A stretch of DNA of 64,000 nt from Lutjanus erythropterus (lineage: Eukaryota > Chordata > Actinopteri > Lutjaniformes > Lutjanidae): positions 2,116,646-2,180,645 of the forward strand of contig CM034597.1 in assembly GCA_020091685.1 (NCBI GenBank), written 5' to 3'. Under the pieces are notes generated by a model, which worked only from the letters and a program-made list of their open reading frames with translations, was not told the origin of the DNA and did no database searches. Shown here piece after piece: positions 10,701 through 22,664 of the stretch; position 1 is the first letter of the stretch; each line of letters starts with the position of its first letter. The position numbers and the translations under genes are program-made.

Positions 10701-11160
10701 AGGTGAGGCAAAATGTGGAACTGTATCCTCTCCTGGATCTGCAAGTATATTAACTGTTCTGCTGAGAGAGTGGGCTGAACTTTTACATGTTTTTATTCTA
10801 TTATTTTTCTAAGCAAGTGTTTTTCATTAAAATTTATTTTCTGCCATCAGTGTGTTCTGACATTGTGACACACTGTTCAGCAAACACATAATTAATAGTT
10901 TTTTGGCAGCTTCCATCCATTTAAGCACATTAATGATATGACACATCGAGTTCTGGAGAGTCATCAAATTGCATTAAACAGGTTTAAATAATAAATTGTA
11001 AATTAATTGGCATGTTAGTTTATTAATAAACAGTAAAAGTGTCTCTCTTGAGCAAATAAAGGCATGAGAATACAACTGTAAGCAGACTCAGGTTGTCTGA
11101 GGGGCAAGGCTGAAAAACATAGAGGCTGAAAGTTGTGATGCACTTTATCACATTTTATCC
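10701..11160. other. No gene recognised
   Basis: AT-rich unique-looking DNA with no supported feature. Confidence 0.5.
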
Positions 11161-11164
11161 ACAG

Positions 11165-11445
11165 AAAGAGCACCTTATGAGGAACTTTACTGCAGTTTGT
11201 CCATATCATGTTTTGTCAGTGGAACACTAGAGGACACTTTATTGTGTTTTGTCCAGTGGAAGGACACTCTAGAGGACACTATCATGTTTTGTCCACTAGA
11301 AGGGCACTAGAAGGCTCTTTATCACATTTTGTCCATTAGAAGTGCATAACAGAGGACACTTTTTTTTGGTTTCTTTTTTTTTTTTGGAACATGGGGCCAC
11401 CAGAGGGGGCAATCACTGCCCCTGCCCCCTCTGAGTCCACCAGTG
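11165..11445. repeat. About 40-bp minisatellite (GTTTTGTCCACTAGAAGGGCAC family), locus 1
   Basis: GTTTTGTC-type unit starts recur at about 11210, 11249, 11287 and 11329, each followed by a GTGGAA(GG)ACACT-AGAGGACACTTTAT-like sequence. The array is followed by ACTTTTTTTTGG and then GGGGCCACCAGAGGGGGC with a CTGCCCCTGCCCCCT tail. A second array of the same family occurs at 52160-52330, so this is a dispersed family and not only a local expansion. Confidence 0.75.
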
Positions 11446-11688
11446 CATCCTAATATGTCACTGTCACTAGCACATACCACTTGCAGTGATAAAGAGTGTT
11501 GGGCTGCTGTTGCAGGATTGATGGCATTTGAATAAATCTGATCATTAAACATCATCATCAAGTATAGTTTGTACTTTCATGATGAAGTCAAGGGAGAATA
11601 CCATCATATGACTGCAGAGGGGTGCATACTGATGAGAGCATGTTATTGGTCAGCACTCTGAGTCTTATAATGAGACGATTCCATCAGA

Positions 11689-11735
11689 CCACACACACAC
11701 ACACACACACACATACACACACACACACACACACA
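11689..11735. repeat. (AC)n microsatellite
   Basis: AC repeats over about 47 bp with one AT interruption. Confidence 0.97.
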
Positions 11736-11884
11736 GTTCTGAGCTAAATACAAGAGACAGGGACGATTAAAAGGAAGCTCAGATTCCTATTAAATACTAA
11801 TCTTCACCAAGACTATCTCTCTCTAAACATCTCTGCTCTGTCCATCCTATTTTAGGCATCTTATCTTACTCTCACTCTCTGTCT

Positions 11885-11916
11885 CACACGCACACACACA
11901 CACACACACTCACACG
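11885..11916. repeat. (AC)n microsatellite
   Basis: Short CA-repeat tract, about 12 units plus a broken tail. Confidence 0.93.
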
Positions 11917-12414
11917 ATTTTCATACCTCTCCCATCACACCTTAAGCCTTCCAAGGCTCCAGGATTTAGAGCACAACTCTCTTTTCTCCTGCCCCTGATC
12001 TAAACCTTTAATAAAGCGCTAAGCAGTGTATTACGCTTCATCCACACTATTAAGCATTCTCTCCAAGTGTCTTATGTTATTCAGCCACTCTGTCGGAAAC
12101 GTCCAGTATATGCGGAGGCGGGCTGACAAAGCCAGCGGCTGAAGGAGACAAGAATTATTTTTATATAATAAATGACTACGATAATTTTAATAATTTGTCG
12201 ACACAAACCTTGAGACAGACAATACTCCTGATAGGAGGAGGGAAAGTGTAAGGCCTCTGGTGCCAACTACTGTGAAGGAAAGGAAAGGAAAGGAAAGGAA
12301 AGGAAAGGAAAGGAAAGACATGATGTACTAAAAGGAAAGGAAAGGAAAGATATAACATATGGAAAGGAAATGAAAGATATAACATATGGAAAGGAAAGGG
12401 AAAACATGACATAT

Positions 12415-12456
12415 GATACGATACGATACGATACGATACGATACGATACGATATGA
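12415..12456. repeat. (GATAC)n pentanucleotide array
   Basis: About eight GATAC units directly abut the LINE 3' end at 12457. This makes the array likely to be the expanded 3' tail of that LINE read on the minus strand. Confidence 0.95.
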
Positions 12457-12535
12457 TATACTTTATTGTCCCCATAGGGAAATTTGTTTTGGACTCAAAT
12501 GCTGCACACAACATGCCTCCACAGTGACATATTGA
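12457..12535 (-). mobile_element. LINE 3'-end fragment, minus strand
   Basis: On the minus strand the sequence ends CCCTATGGGGACAATAAAG followed by TATATC and GTATC repeats. A CCC(N)GGGGA(C/T)CAATAAAGTAT end followed by a short tandem tail is the typical 3' terminus of several teleost LINEs. Only about 80 bp remain, consistent with 5' truncation. Confidence 0.6.
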
Positions 12536-12850
12536 AAGGGAAGGAAAGGAAAGACATGACGTATAGAGAGGGAAGAAAAGGGAAGGGGACACGTGACATA
12601 CTGAAAGGAAAGGAAAGACATAACGAAAGGAAAGAAAAGATATGATGTATAGAAAGGAAGGAAAGGAAAGGAAAGGACAAACTGTAATAGGTTTAAGAAA
12701 ATAGATACAAAGAAAGGAGTGCATGAAAAACAGATGCAAAGAAAAGAAGAGTGGGTAGAAGAGGGGATGAAAATGAAACAGGAAAAAGAGAAGAGTGGGA
12801 AGGTGCTATCATTTTTAAGTAACAGGGGCCCTTGTCTGATACCCCCACCC

Positions 12851-12878
12851 CCCACACATACACACACACACACACACA
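12851..12878. repeat. (AC)n microsatellite
   Basis: About 14 CA units. It generates several spurious open frames on both strands. Confidence 0.95.
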
Positions 12879-12998
12879 AACCCTCCTCCTTAGTGACTCA
12901 GTCACCACGGCAACAGAGCAGAGGGTAAATCGCCGTGGCGATTGCCCTCGGACGTGTCCTGCATTGGAATCCTGAGCCCCTGCTGCCACTGTGGTGTG

Positions 12999-13020
12999 GC
13001 ACACACACACACATCTGCAT

Positions 13021-13060
<40 letters not shown>

Positions 13061-13079
13061 ACACACACATACACACAAG
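12999..13079. repeat. (AC)n microsatellite, compound
   Basis: CA repeats in two blocks broken by TCTGCATG. The 156-codon minus frame (12693-13163) is largely a Cys/Val repeat translated from this tract. Confidence 0.95.
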
Positions 13080-14070
13080 GGCACACATCAGTATTAGCAG
13101 CCATGAACAACTCTCCTGAAACTCCCAGAGCCACAGTCCAGTGACCTCAGCCGCTGAAGTCATGAAGAATATCAGACTGACATACTGTATTTACCTCAGT
13201 ACAACCTCACACATCCAACATCACTTACAGCATTTTGCTTGACAGAATGGTGTTTGTTTAATATTCATGCCGCCCTCAGCTTGTCTCCAGTCAGACTCAG
13301 AGTGCACTGTTTTTTTTTTGGTTTTTTTTCTTGACATAACACCATATTTGCTGATTCCATTAGCTGGAAAGTAACATTTTGTATTTAAATACTAATTTGT
13401 CTTAAAAGCTGCAGCAGACAGCTTGACACACTGGAGGAGGATGTTTGAGGAGTTTATAACCCACAAATCCTTTAGGGTGACACCAGTAAATTAAATGTCT
13501 TCTTCTTAGTCTGCTGCAAGGATGAGAGGTGGTGAACACAGAAATATGGAAGCTAAAGCGTGCCAGCGGAATAATTACAGACTTTTTTGTTTATATCGAT
13601 TATGTGACTGATGCACGGTAAACAGGGTTACAGTACAAGAATTAGAATGGTTATTAATTGAGTAACACTATCTCACTGTTCTGTCTTTAAATATTGATTG
13701 AATTAATGAATTGAATGGTTTTAGAATTGTCTTCTATCTTACTCCAATGTCACAGTTAGTCCTCTGCTTTAGTGATTACAGTTAATGTTTCATCCACAAT
13801 TTAAATATGGCTCTCCTTAAATCAAAGACATTCAGCTGATGTGACACATTAAAAATTAAATTGGCCACGTCCAGTGTGTGCCTGTTTGACCCTTCATTTT
13901 TAGTATGCACATAAATCATATGTCTTTAAATTACAAAAGACATTAACTTAAGACATAGAGACATCTGTAAAATGTGGACATATTATTAATTACAGTAAAA
14001 AATCATAGTAAATATAATATAGTGTAGAAATTTTGGTATTTATGGACACTGAGAACAAACCTACTTGTAT
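13080..14070. other. No gene recognised
   Basis: Unique-looking DNA. T-rich runs lie near 13311-13330. No supported feature. Confidence 0.5.
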
Positions 14071-14824
14071 AAAAAAAAACTTTTATCTGATGATAACAGG
14101 TTAATTATTCCATCATCCTAAGATAACAAGATAATAAGATAAATTAACCTGATATAATAAGCTTTGTTACCTCAAGATACCCAAAAAATTAACTTCAAAT
14201 TTTAAGAAATTTAAAGCAAATATGACCATTCTCCCTTTGTAGATATAAAATATATAAGATATATAAAAATATGAGAGTTAAAATTTGAAAGAAAATTTTG
14301 GATATTTTTAATAATCTTTATTATTTGGAAAATATAATTTTCATTTTATTAATTGAACCATTTTTCGAATTTGTTTTCTTTTCCACTTTTAAAATTGTTT
14401 GAAGGTATCTTATAATTTATAAAATACACGTGACCACTAGAAAAAGTTCCATTTCAGTGGCACAAACTTTCTTCAGTGTAAATAGATGATCTTTAACTTG
14501 TCCAGTCCTCAAATTACAGAGACATGTACATACCATAGGCAGATGTAAAGAAATAAAAAATTAAAAAGTTGTCCATTTGTGAGAAAAAAAACCAAATCAT
14601 ACTGATATCAAATTCCTGTCTGGTGACAGGGTTGAACTGTTTAAAAGATAGTCCCAGTACACTGGAGAGTACATTGTCTTCTCCATTTTCCTGCAGTGAA
14701 AATAACATCGTCATGACAATGGACATGCATGAGTCGTTGAGGCCAGATGTGTGTTAAAAATATGCAATACATGTTGCTTCTTTACAGAAGCTAATTGCTG
14801 CCAAGCAAGAAAAAAGATTATTAT

Positions 14825-15065
14825 ATAATAATTCACTTGTTATAATGTCTTAACAAGAAACTTTTCTTGTTTGAACAATATATAACAATAAATTATCCCT
14901 TTACAGTTTGAAACTTTTCATGTTATAACAAAATAAATAGTATATTGTTAGAACAAGCAAAGTTTCTTGTTACAACATGATAAGTCTTAATAATGTGAAA
15001 ATAAACTTTTGATGTAATTTCATGATCCTGATCTGTTTTTCTGGTGTGGCAGCATTGTGCTGCTG
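14825..15065. repeat. Repeat built of CTTGTTATAACAAGAAA-type palindromes
   Basis: Several diverged, alternating copies of TTAACAAGAAACTTTTCTTG, CATGTTATAACAAAATA and AAGTTTCTTGTTACAACATG occur. They are followed by TGATCTGTTTTTCTGGTGTGGCAGCATTGTGCTG. The same arrangement, with palindromic units followed by a TGTGGCAGC end, is familiar from a teleost dispersed repeat. It has no coding capacity. A shorter AAGATAACAAGATAA tract at 14115-14150 may be a related fragment. Confidence 0.6.
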
Positions 15066-17099
15066 TAAGTTTTTGAGCAGTTTAGTTTAGTAACATAAGT
15101 TATAAATGTTGGCAGTGTGCTGTACTCCAACTCAGAAGTGCATCTTCTGAAACAAACTTTAGAAATATTAAACTAAGTGACATAGTGCACAGCAATATAA
15201 CATGTTCCTTGAGAAACAAACGAAAAAGAGAAATCAGTTTCAAAGTGAAGTGTAGATAAGAGCTCGGTGGGCCTTCAGGGAATCGCCTTGACTCACAAAC
15301 AGCATATCAGACTCTGTACTGATGACTAAAAAGGTGCCGTCTCTCTTTCCAGAGCTGTCTGTGCAGCAGCATGCTCCTGATATACTCTATGTTGTCAAGC
15401 CTTAGCTGTTTAGGAAACCTTTACATAATAATAATATGCGATGCAGAGCTAGTATCACACGTTCAAGCTCAACAATATATGCAGCCGTTTCACTGACTGA
15501 CACAATGTCCGTGGAGGATTTCTGTGTATGTGTGGTACATATTTGTCTGAAACCGCTGAAGTAAACTCAGCACTCCTTTTCAGGCCCAGAGGAACAGATG
15601 TAATAGATCTCAAAGTAAAACCTCTGAGCAGGAGAAACAGAAATCAATTGCACCTCAAGCATCTGGAAAATATGTATTAGAGTGAAAAATATTACTCCAT
15701 CGCCTGGGAGCAGTGCTGCGGAGGTTTACAACAACCTATCAGCAGCTCCACCACAGTAACCTACTATGTTAATGTAACCACTGATCATCTCTGCAGCAAC
15801 AGTATCAGGGTGTTTCTGCAACTACACGCACTTTTCACTCTTCAAAATGAGTAAAAATCAACCTCAGTGAGTTCTAACATTAACCATCAGAGGCTGTAAT
15901 ACATGTAAATAGGTACCCTGATCTGAAACATGGTTATTTTTTTTATGGTTTTCACCCTTTATTCTTATACATTTGTCCTTTATTACAATCAGTACATTGT
16001 GGTGAGGACAGAAGTGTAATTTCTCTGACATTTTAAAACATTTAAATGTATTTTCATCAAGCTTTGTGCATCATTTTAAATACTGAAATAATAAAAAATA
16101 GGGGATTTCATACTTTATATAAGTTAACTTTTGATCCTACAAAAGAATATATGTAGCTTTTTATGATAGATATTACAATTCCAACCTGTAAACTATCTCA
16201 ATATAATTTTTAGAAATAAAAATCATATTAATAACTACAATAAAGCAGTAATGACATCTTGTATCAGTAAGGACACAACATCAATGGTAAACGGTGATAA
16301 TGTAGCCTTTAACAATAAGCTACTGTTCATATGAGCTGGATTACATTATGGTGTCACGCAAGATTGGATCAGTTACCAAAATTGTGGTTCCCATCAGTCA
16401 CTGAGACACAAAATCATCAAGGTTGAAAAATAGTGAAATATTAATTTGTCTGCCTTTAAATTGTCTCTACTGTAACACCTAAAACTGTGGTAGAAAGGAC
16501 AATTTTGCTTATTTTTTATATATATAAATGGCAGCCAGCAAGGTCTGCTTATGTTACCTTTGATTCCTAGCATCTAATACCAATAAATTCAACAGCAATA
16601 TAAAGTTATTTTTAAACTGTAATTCAAAATACACAATGAATAAGCTGGTTGGTGAGGACAAACAAGTATTACAGCAGAAAAGATGATCTTTGCTTTGATT
16701 TTGTTGATCTTGAGGGTCACCTGGTGTGGCTGGCTGAACCTGTCATCCATGTGTTCACTTGCTAACTTCTGTTATATATAAGTAAAATAACATTTACATG
16801 AAACAGTTGCATTGGGAATAATGTCACATATTAATCGAATTAACTCACTTTACATATCTGAACATTGAGACATGTGGGACAGGAACAGAAGTGGTGTTTG
16901 GAGCCATAAATGCATCACAGATGTTATTAAATCACATTATTTAAACATTATTGTTATGGCAAGGTATTTAATAACACTGTGTTATATATTTATCAAGCAT
17001 CATATGATGAATTTGGAGAAAAACCCAAAATTTCACTGCTGAGACTTGCCCATAGCTGCAGAAGCACATTTCATATATTCCTCTGAAATGAGACACTTC
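15066..17099. other. Unique-looking AT-rich DNA, no gene recognised
   Basis: No frame of 60 codons is present. The part around 15240-15420 is less AT-rich and could be conserved noncoding DNA. It includes a TCTCTTTCCAG acceptor-like sequence, but no convincing exon follows. Confidence 0.45.
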
Positions 17100-17830
17100 A
17101 CTTCTCTAAAGAGGCCGAGTCTTTGCAGGTATCACTCCAATCAAATTGACATTGATTAATATGATTTATGTACGTCACTTACAAATCTCCTTTTAAACTG
17201 TGAATGTGTGGCTTAATTGTAAAGAGGGATTTTCTCCCAGCGTGTCATCATCAGTCTAGAGAGTCTTCAGCATAAAAACACCAAATCAAATTGCCTCAAA
17301 GCTCTACTTTGCCATAAATGGTGCACGTTTCCTACTGACTCTGACTGAGAGGCAGCATCTCACCGAGACATTTCATTTGGCTCCCACAACACTGAGAAAG
17401 CTCTGCAGCGGCTCCCCCTCACATGGTAAAGAGGCGCTTATATTGGGACTTGTTCTCCTTGTCACTTCTTATTAAAACTCTGCTTATTCAGGTGACCAAG
17501 AATCAATTAATTATCGCTTAGAAGTCATTAGTTTCACACAAACTCTCCTCCAAGAAGGAAAACAATCATCGCTGTAACTGCTTCATTAGCTGACTAAAAA
17601 TGTTGATGCTTTTTTTCCCCCTCTGCTCAGACTGCTTAAGTTAAAAATTATCAGTCGCAGGCATGAAGAGTCTGTCAATAGGTAAATTAATTATGTCAAT
17701 TTAGTGAGGCGAGGTGAGAAATGATGACAAAGAGAGACGCTCCTTTGTCTTAACTGGCTGGAGATGCTTAATCAGTCAGTGCCCAGCAGATATGATGGAC
17801 CTACACAGGAAGATGCTTCTATATGGCAGC
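17100..17830. promoter_or_regulatory. Candidate conserved noncoding segment
   Basis: Non-repetitive sequence of balanced composition that contrasts with AT-rich flanks. It has several homeodomain-type cores (ATCAATTAATTATCG at about 17504-17518, GTAAATTAATTATGTCAATT near 17681) and no open frame. This texture is typical of vertebrate enhancer-like conserved noncoding DNA. The claim is inference; conservation cannot be tested here. Confidence 0.3.
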
Positions 17831-17930
17831 CTTTCGTGAGAAAATGTTAGCTTTTTAAAGCTGCTACAGTGTTATTATTAGAGTTATCATTTTAGAATAT
17901 CATAAGTAATTCTAATCATTTTTGTTTTAA

Positions 17931-18520
17931 AATCTATTTTTTATGAAGATGTTGGCCCTTTAAAGTTGTGTCCCAGATTTCCATCAACAGATTTTTACAA
18001 AAACATTATTTATAATTTTTTGACAAATTCATTAAATAATCTTTCTCTCAGATGTGTCTCAGCCATAGCATGTCAACTCTGTGGTCCTTCTGAATCAAAG
18101 CTAAATACGAATTATGGTTTAAAAATGTGTATCTTGATTCACATTGAAGAAAACTCTTAGAAACTTTGTTTTACAATGGATTTTTAATGAAAATGTTGGC
18201 CCTTTAAAGTTGTGTCCCAGATTTCCATCAGTTTTGTCAAATTTGTACAAAAACCTGATTTAATCAGGCATAAAATAAGGGTTAGCTATACCCTAAGAGA
18301 CTTCTGTCTCACTTCCTGGTTTGAAAAAGGCAGGCATACTGCTCAAGCACTGGTAAACTTTCTATTTTTTTCACAAATTCATGAAGTAATATTTCTATCA
18401 GATGTGTCTCAACCGTAACATGTCGACTCTGCAGTCCTTCTAAATCAAAGCTAAATAAGAATTATGGTTTAAAAATGTGTATTTTGATTGACATGAAGAG
18501 AACTCCGAGACACTTTAAAA
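17931..18520. repeat. Diverged tandem duplication, about 250 bp unit
   Basis: Copy A (about 17931-18175) and copy B (about 18178-18520) share three blocks in order. These are ATGTTGGCCCTTTAAAGTTG through GATTTCCATCA, then CAGATGTGTCTCA through CCTTCT, then AAATCAAAGCTAAATA through ATGGTTTAAAAATGTGTAT. Copy B carries about 100 extra bases between the first two blocks. The frames at 17966-18160 and 18212-18418 are just this repeat translated. Confidence 0.9.
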
Positions 18521-18656
18521 AATAAAATGGCTGCTTACAATGACTATGCTGTGAAACCAAATAATTTAACATTTTGTCAACTGTAAGATGTCAGTTCTTT
18601 CCAGTTTTCCATCTGATGACGCCTACATTTAATTAAAAAAAAAGAAATAATGACAG

Positions 18657-18785
18657 GGAGGCTGGCCTGTTGTATAGTTTAACAGCCAAGAGCTTGATCT
18701 TCTAAAATACATTTTCTGAGCATAATTGAAAAGTAAAAATCAAAATTGCCTCAAAATATGTCCCAGTTCTCCAGAATTTATATGT
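18657..18785. repeat. Dispersed repeat, copy 1 (paired with 37033-37160)
   Basis: GGCTGGCCTGTTG, AGCCAAGAG(C)TTGATCTT, AGCATAATTGAAAAGTAAAA and GCCTCAAAATA occur in the same order and spacing as in the copy at 37033-37160. The two copies are about 18.4 kb apart and in the same orientation. The class is unknown. It directly follows the tandem duplication at 17931-18520, so the duplication may belong to the same larger element. Confidence 0.8.
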
Positions 18786-18789
18786 AATC

Positions 18790-19850
18790 TCAATTTCAAA
18801 CCTTCTGTAATGTCAGTGGCTTATGTTCAAAGCTATGTGTAAATGCATGTAAGCACGACCTCTGGACAAGACTTCTTTGCTGTCGTAGCTGCTGTGTGGG
18901 AATCTTGGCAACGGTCATTAGCTTGTAATAGCCTCCTCAACACAGCGGCACCCAGTAATTAAATAAAGTGATGCTCCCTCCCTCCCTGCCTCCCTGCTCT
19001 ACTCCCAGTTAACCAAATGTCAGGGGGACAGATACGCCGCTGATACAGATGGATGCATATCGAGGCGAAAATCTGACAAAGGCTGACATTTGGACCGCTC
19101 AGATGTTGTGTTGTGAAGGATTGAACTTGAGCTCCCACTGACAACACAGCACGCCATTATCGTTAAAAGCTTAAGAGTAAAAGCTATGAGATATTTTATT
19201 CTCTATATGAACATAACACATTTTCTGCAGTTGAAAGATTTAACGCCAGCTTCTCAGCACTGCAGCACATCCTGAGAATTCACACTTCTTTCTCATTAGA
19301 CCTTTCTTGTTTGATTGGTTGCCATTAAGTTCATGTTGTAACTTCAACTTTATCGTTAAACTATGCTGTTGAATATTTGTATATCACTTCTAATGATAAT
19401 TAAAGTGATAACCTCAAAGATTTTCATTTTTAAAAAAGATCTTTGAAGTCACAATGTGTTGCTGAATGAGTTAACACAACTGTGACCGAGCTTATGGTCC
19501 ACTGATGAAAGTCTTGCAATATTTGTATATTTATATAAGTAATCTCTACAAACAGATGTATATGAATGCAGAATGCTAAATCATCACCAAGTGATAGCAG
19601 ATGGGCTGAGAGATTAAGAGCATTTCCTACTGCTGCAGCTTCACATTAAAAACATTTTAACTAGCAAATATGAGATGTATTTTATTATGAAGTAGCCACA
19701 AAAAATGCAATGTGTCTGTCAGTGAGGTTAGAAATTCCTGCGGCTGTTTGTAAAAAATGTGTTCACAAGACGAGACAACAGTCATTTTGGCATTTTCTGG
19801 CAGTAGATCAGTTTGAAATATGTCAGGAAGAAATGGAACAGTAAGAGCAG
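18790..19850. other. No gene recognised
   Basis: Unique-looking DNA. A 62-codon minus frame (18959-19147) has no recognisable motif. The 18890-19160 part is GC-richer and may be conserved noncoding DNA. Confidence 0.45.
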
Positions 19851-20060
19851 CCGCGGTGAGCTGTTAGGTGAAGAGCTGCAGGCTGCACATTTTTCAGCCA
19901 CGTAACCAACTCCTTTCACTGTGCTGCAGAATTAGATCACAGGCCGATGGATAAAGGCAAATTAGCGCCAGACTTCTAAAGCAGCAATACTTTGTTTTAC
20001 CACCTCCAGAAGTCTGTGACCTGTGTTAAACAGCATTTGATGTTACCATCAGTAATTGCA
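19851..20060. promoter_or_regulatory. Candidate conserved noncoding segment
   Basis: Balanced, non-repetitive stretch with GCAAATTAGCGCCAGAC (19956-19972) and AGCAGCAATACTTTG. It has no open frame. The call is based only on texture and motif content. Confidence 0.25.
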
Positions 20061-21136
20061 GGTGGTTTTTCATTCCCGCTTTTAAGTCAGTCAACAGAAC
20101 AAACAAATTCAACCATCAAATTTTGACACTGGCTGAGGGGCAATTATGCAATTATGAAATTCGATGTTGCATTCTTTATTCGACTGGTGTTTGGATTATT
20201 ATTATATGGAGCAAAACTCTGATGAATCAGGTAAGGTCTGAACATGGTCACATGCTGATTATGACGAATATGTTGTGACAAAGAGGTGGTTCAAATCATT
20301 GTAGCTGTATCAATAAATCTATTTGAGAGGACCAATTCAGTGTCTGGGTGAATTTCTCTAAAACTGGCCCTGTAAACATGCCAGCAAGATAACACCAGCT
20401 GTGATAAGGTGAAAGACTGGTGTCCAATCACAGAGCTCACAGAGAGCTGTCTGCTATATTGTATTTGACCTTCAGTTGTGGTCATAGATTGGTCAATGGC
20501 CCTTTTAAGAATACAGTACCATTTCTACGTCTACACACTCTGGCTGGTATCTTTCCTGTATTTACCGTCTTTGCTGTTCATCTTCTCTGCAGCAGCTGCA
20601 GACTTTACTTGTTGACATCAGTAAGTCTTACTATTTCAGTTTTAAGCCATATAGCTGTTTATTTTCCTGACAAACTTTGAGAACACAGCTACTGCAAACA
20701 GACAAACAAGCAGCAACTCTTTTTGATTAGCTTTCCCTTTTATTTCAGTGCCCACCATTAGTAAAAAGAAAGGACACAAAATTGGGTGAAACAAGCATAA
20801 ATGAGGATTGCCTCTATAAGAAGATAACCAATTTGAGTTCAGTGTCAAACTGGTAAAATGAAAGGCAGCTGTGATGGGTAGTGGATTTAAGCCTTGGTTG
20901 AGCTTCAGTACAGCAGCGCTGCTCAAGACAGACACAAGGAAGAAGTACATCCTTTGGTCTTGGACATTCTCTCCACTTCTAGTTTTTGTTAAGAGTTGTT
21001 TGTGTTCATAAAAGGTGATACAATAAATGTGAGGATACTCACTAGAATGCAATTGAGTGTGACTGTTTATTCAAATGGAATTCTAGTGTTCAGAAAGGAC
21101 ACTGGATGGGATTCTTCATACACATGAAATGACACC
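20061..21136. other. No gene recognised
   Basis: A 136-codon minus frame (20642-21052) and an 86-codon plus frame (20420-20680) show no domain that I recognise and no convincing splice context. Treated as chance frames. Confidence 0.45.
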
Positions 21137-22664
21137 CTGGACCTGTTTACACCTTGTATTAACATGCATCTTGAGTGATGTGATCACAAGCGGACAAGTC
21201 TGAGAATGTTATTACATGCACGGCATTAGGATGCATCTCAAGTGATGCTTGTTTATTTGTCTACAGAGCAAGGAAGCTAGATCAGATCACAAGTACATCA
21301 TTTCCATTTGCAAAGACGAATTGTGTTGTTGATTTTTACTGGTGGCCCAACAGTGGTGGCAAACATGCAAATGGTCGTATTTTTTTACACAAAGAAATAA
21401 ATACTTTAATGTGTAACAGTGGCTGAATTACAAGAAGGCCCAAATAATAAAGAATTAGTTGTAGACAGTGTTTCTGAATGTTTATCATAACTCAACTGAG
21501 GATTTTATCCTATGGCAATAAAACTCCAGCATATATCGGTTGGTGGTTACTGTATTTTAAATATTTGACATATTTACAATGAATGAAATGTTGCCTTTTC
21601 GATAAATTTAGTGTAAATGGGGAAATCAATATGTTCAGACACCTAGCTGCTACATGTTGGCAGATAGACACACTTTAGACATGAATGAGTCACCAGTACA
21701 GTGATGCCATGTTACAGCTGTATGTGTTCCTTTTGCTGTTGTCCTCTTCTTGGTGCACCTGGCCAGAGAAAGGTGCTTAAAAGCACCTATGCAGGCAGCA
21801 GAAGTGAGAGGCTTGTGGCACGAGGACTGCTGGTGGTCTTGACTCTCAGCATGGGGTTTTTGTTGTGTTAAACTAATGTTCTGACTATCTGCCTTTTTTG
21901 TTTTGGAATTAGTTTGTGTTAATTTAGTATTATCTTGATTTTGTATCTTTGTTCTTTATACTCACATGTATTTGGTTGTTTTAAAGGTGTGTCTCTGTAG
22001 GTTATATGGGTTAATTGTGGAGTGTTGTTCCTCAGGGTGGGGCGTAACAGCCATGACAAACTTGTTTTACAAGTAAAAAAAGACAATGTATTGCATTGAA
22101 TGCTAAATTTACAAGAACTACTGAATGATTAAGGATTTGCTGTAGCCATTTAACAAAGTTTCTCAAGGGGTAACATGTCGCATACTGTTGCTTCAGTATT
22201 AGTAATGTTAATATTACTTTGAGTATATTTTTGTGAGGAAATGTGGTTTGGAGAGCAGACAGGGGATTCGTCAGGTGAATGATGTTGTAGTTAGTGATCC
22301 CCTGCCTCTCATGAATCATCTAGTGTGCAAAGCACAGCAACTTACAGACTCACAAGGCAGAGTGGTGTAGTGTGAACAGCACAGTGATCTAAGCACTCTG
22401 ACAGTCTTGTAATGAGGTCCAGGCACTAGACAGCCCAAACACATCATTTGCATTACAGTTAACCAGAGGGTCCTTCAGTGCGGCCAAAGACATATTGTGT
22501 ACAGTGCTTAATGTGTCCAAGACCACCTCAGAGTGTGGTCTGAGCTGGACCTCAATATGTCCTCAGTGTTTCTTAGGTGCAGTCACCTACACTAAAAGCT
22601 GTCCACCTGTGATCGGATCACACATGACGCATGTTATTGCCAGGTGTAAAGAGGGCCTGTTCAG
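21137..22664. mobile_element. About 1.5-kb element with about 60-bp terminal inverted repeats
   Basis: The left end reads CCTGGACCTGTTTACACC, then TATTAACATGC, then GATGTGATCACAAGCGGACA. The reverse complement of the right end reads AGGCCCTCTTTACACCTGG, then AATAACATGCG, then GATCCGATCACAGGTGGACA. The two ends align over about 60 bp with regular mismatches. A clear target-site duplication was not found. The interior has no transposase-like frame; the only frame of note is 95 codons on the minus strand at 22032-22319. It is therefore non-autonomous or heavily decayed. ACCTGTTTACACCTGG ends are familiar from teleost DNA transposons; the superfamily is not certain. Confidence 0.75.

Larger units (their letters stand above)
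12275..12700. repeat. Purine-rich GGAAA low-complexity tract
   Basis: Long runs of GGAAA/GGAAAG with interspersed GACATGA(C/T)(A/G)TA and AGATATAACATATGG units. A LINE 3' end and a GATAC array interrupt it. The minus-strand frames of 60-187 codons across it (Phe/Ser/Leu/Pro-rich) are artefacts of the repeat. Confidence 0.9.

Noticed and set aside
12176-13163. Long open frames of 138-187 codons on the minus strand
   Set aside because: They are translations of GGAAA-rich and CA-repeat DNA (Phe/Ser/Leu or Cys/Val runs) and carry no domain.
15340-15420. Exon after the TCTCTTTCCAG acceptor-like site
   Set aside because: The following frames close within about 20 codons or lack a donor, and there is no other support.
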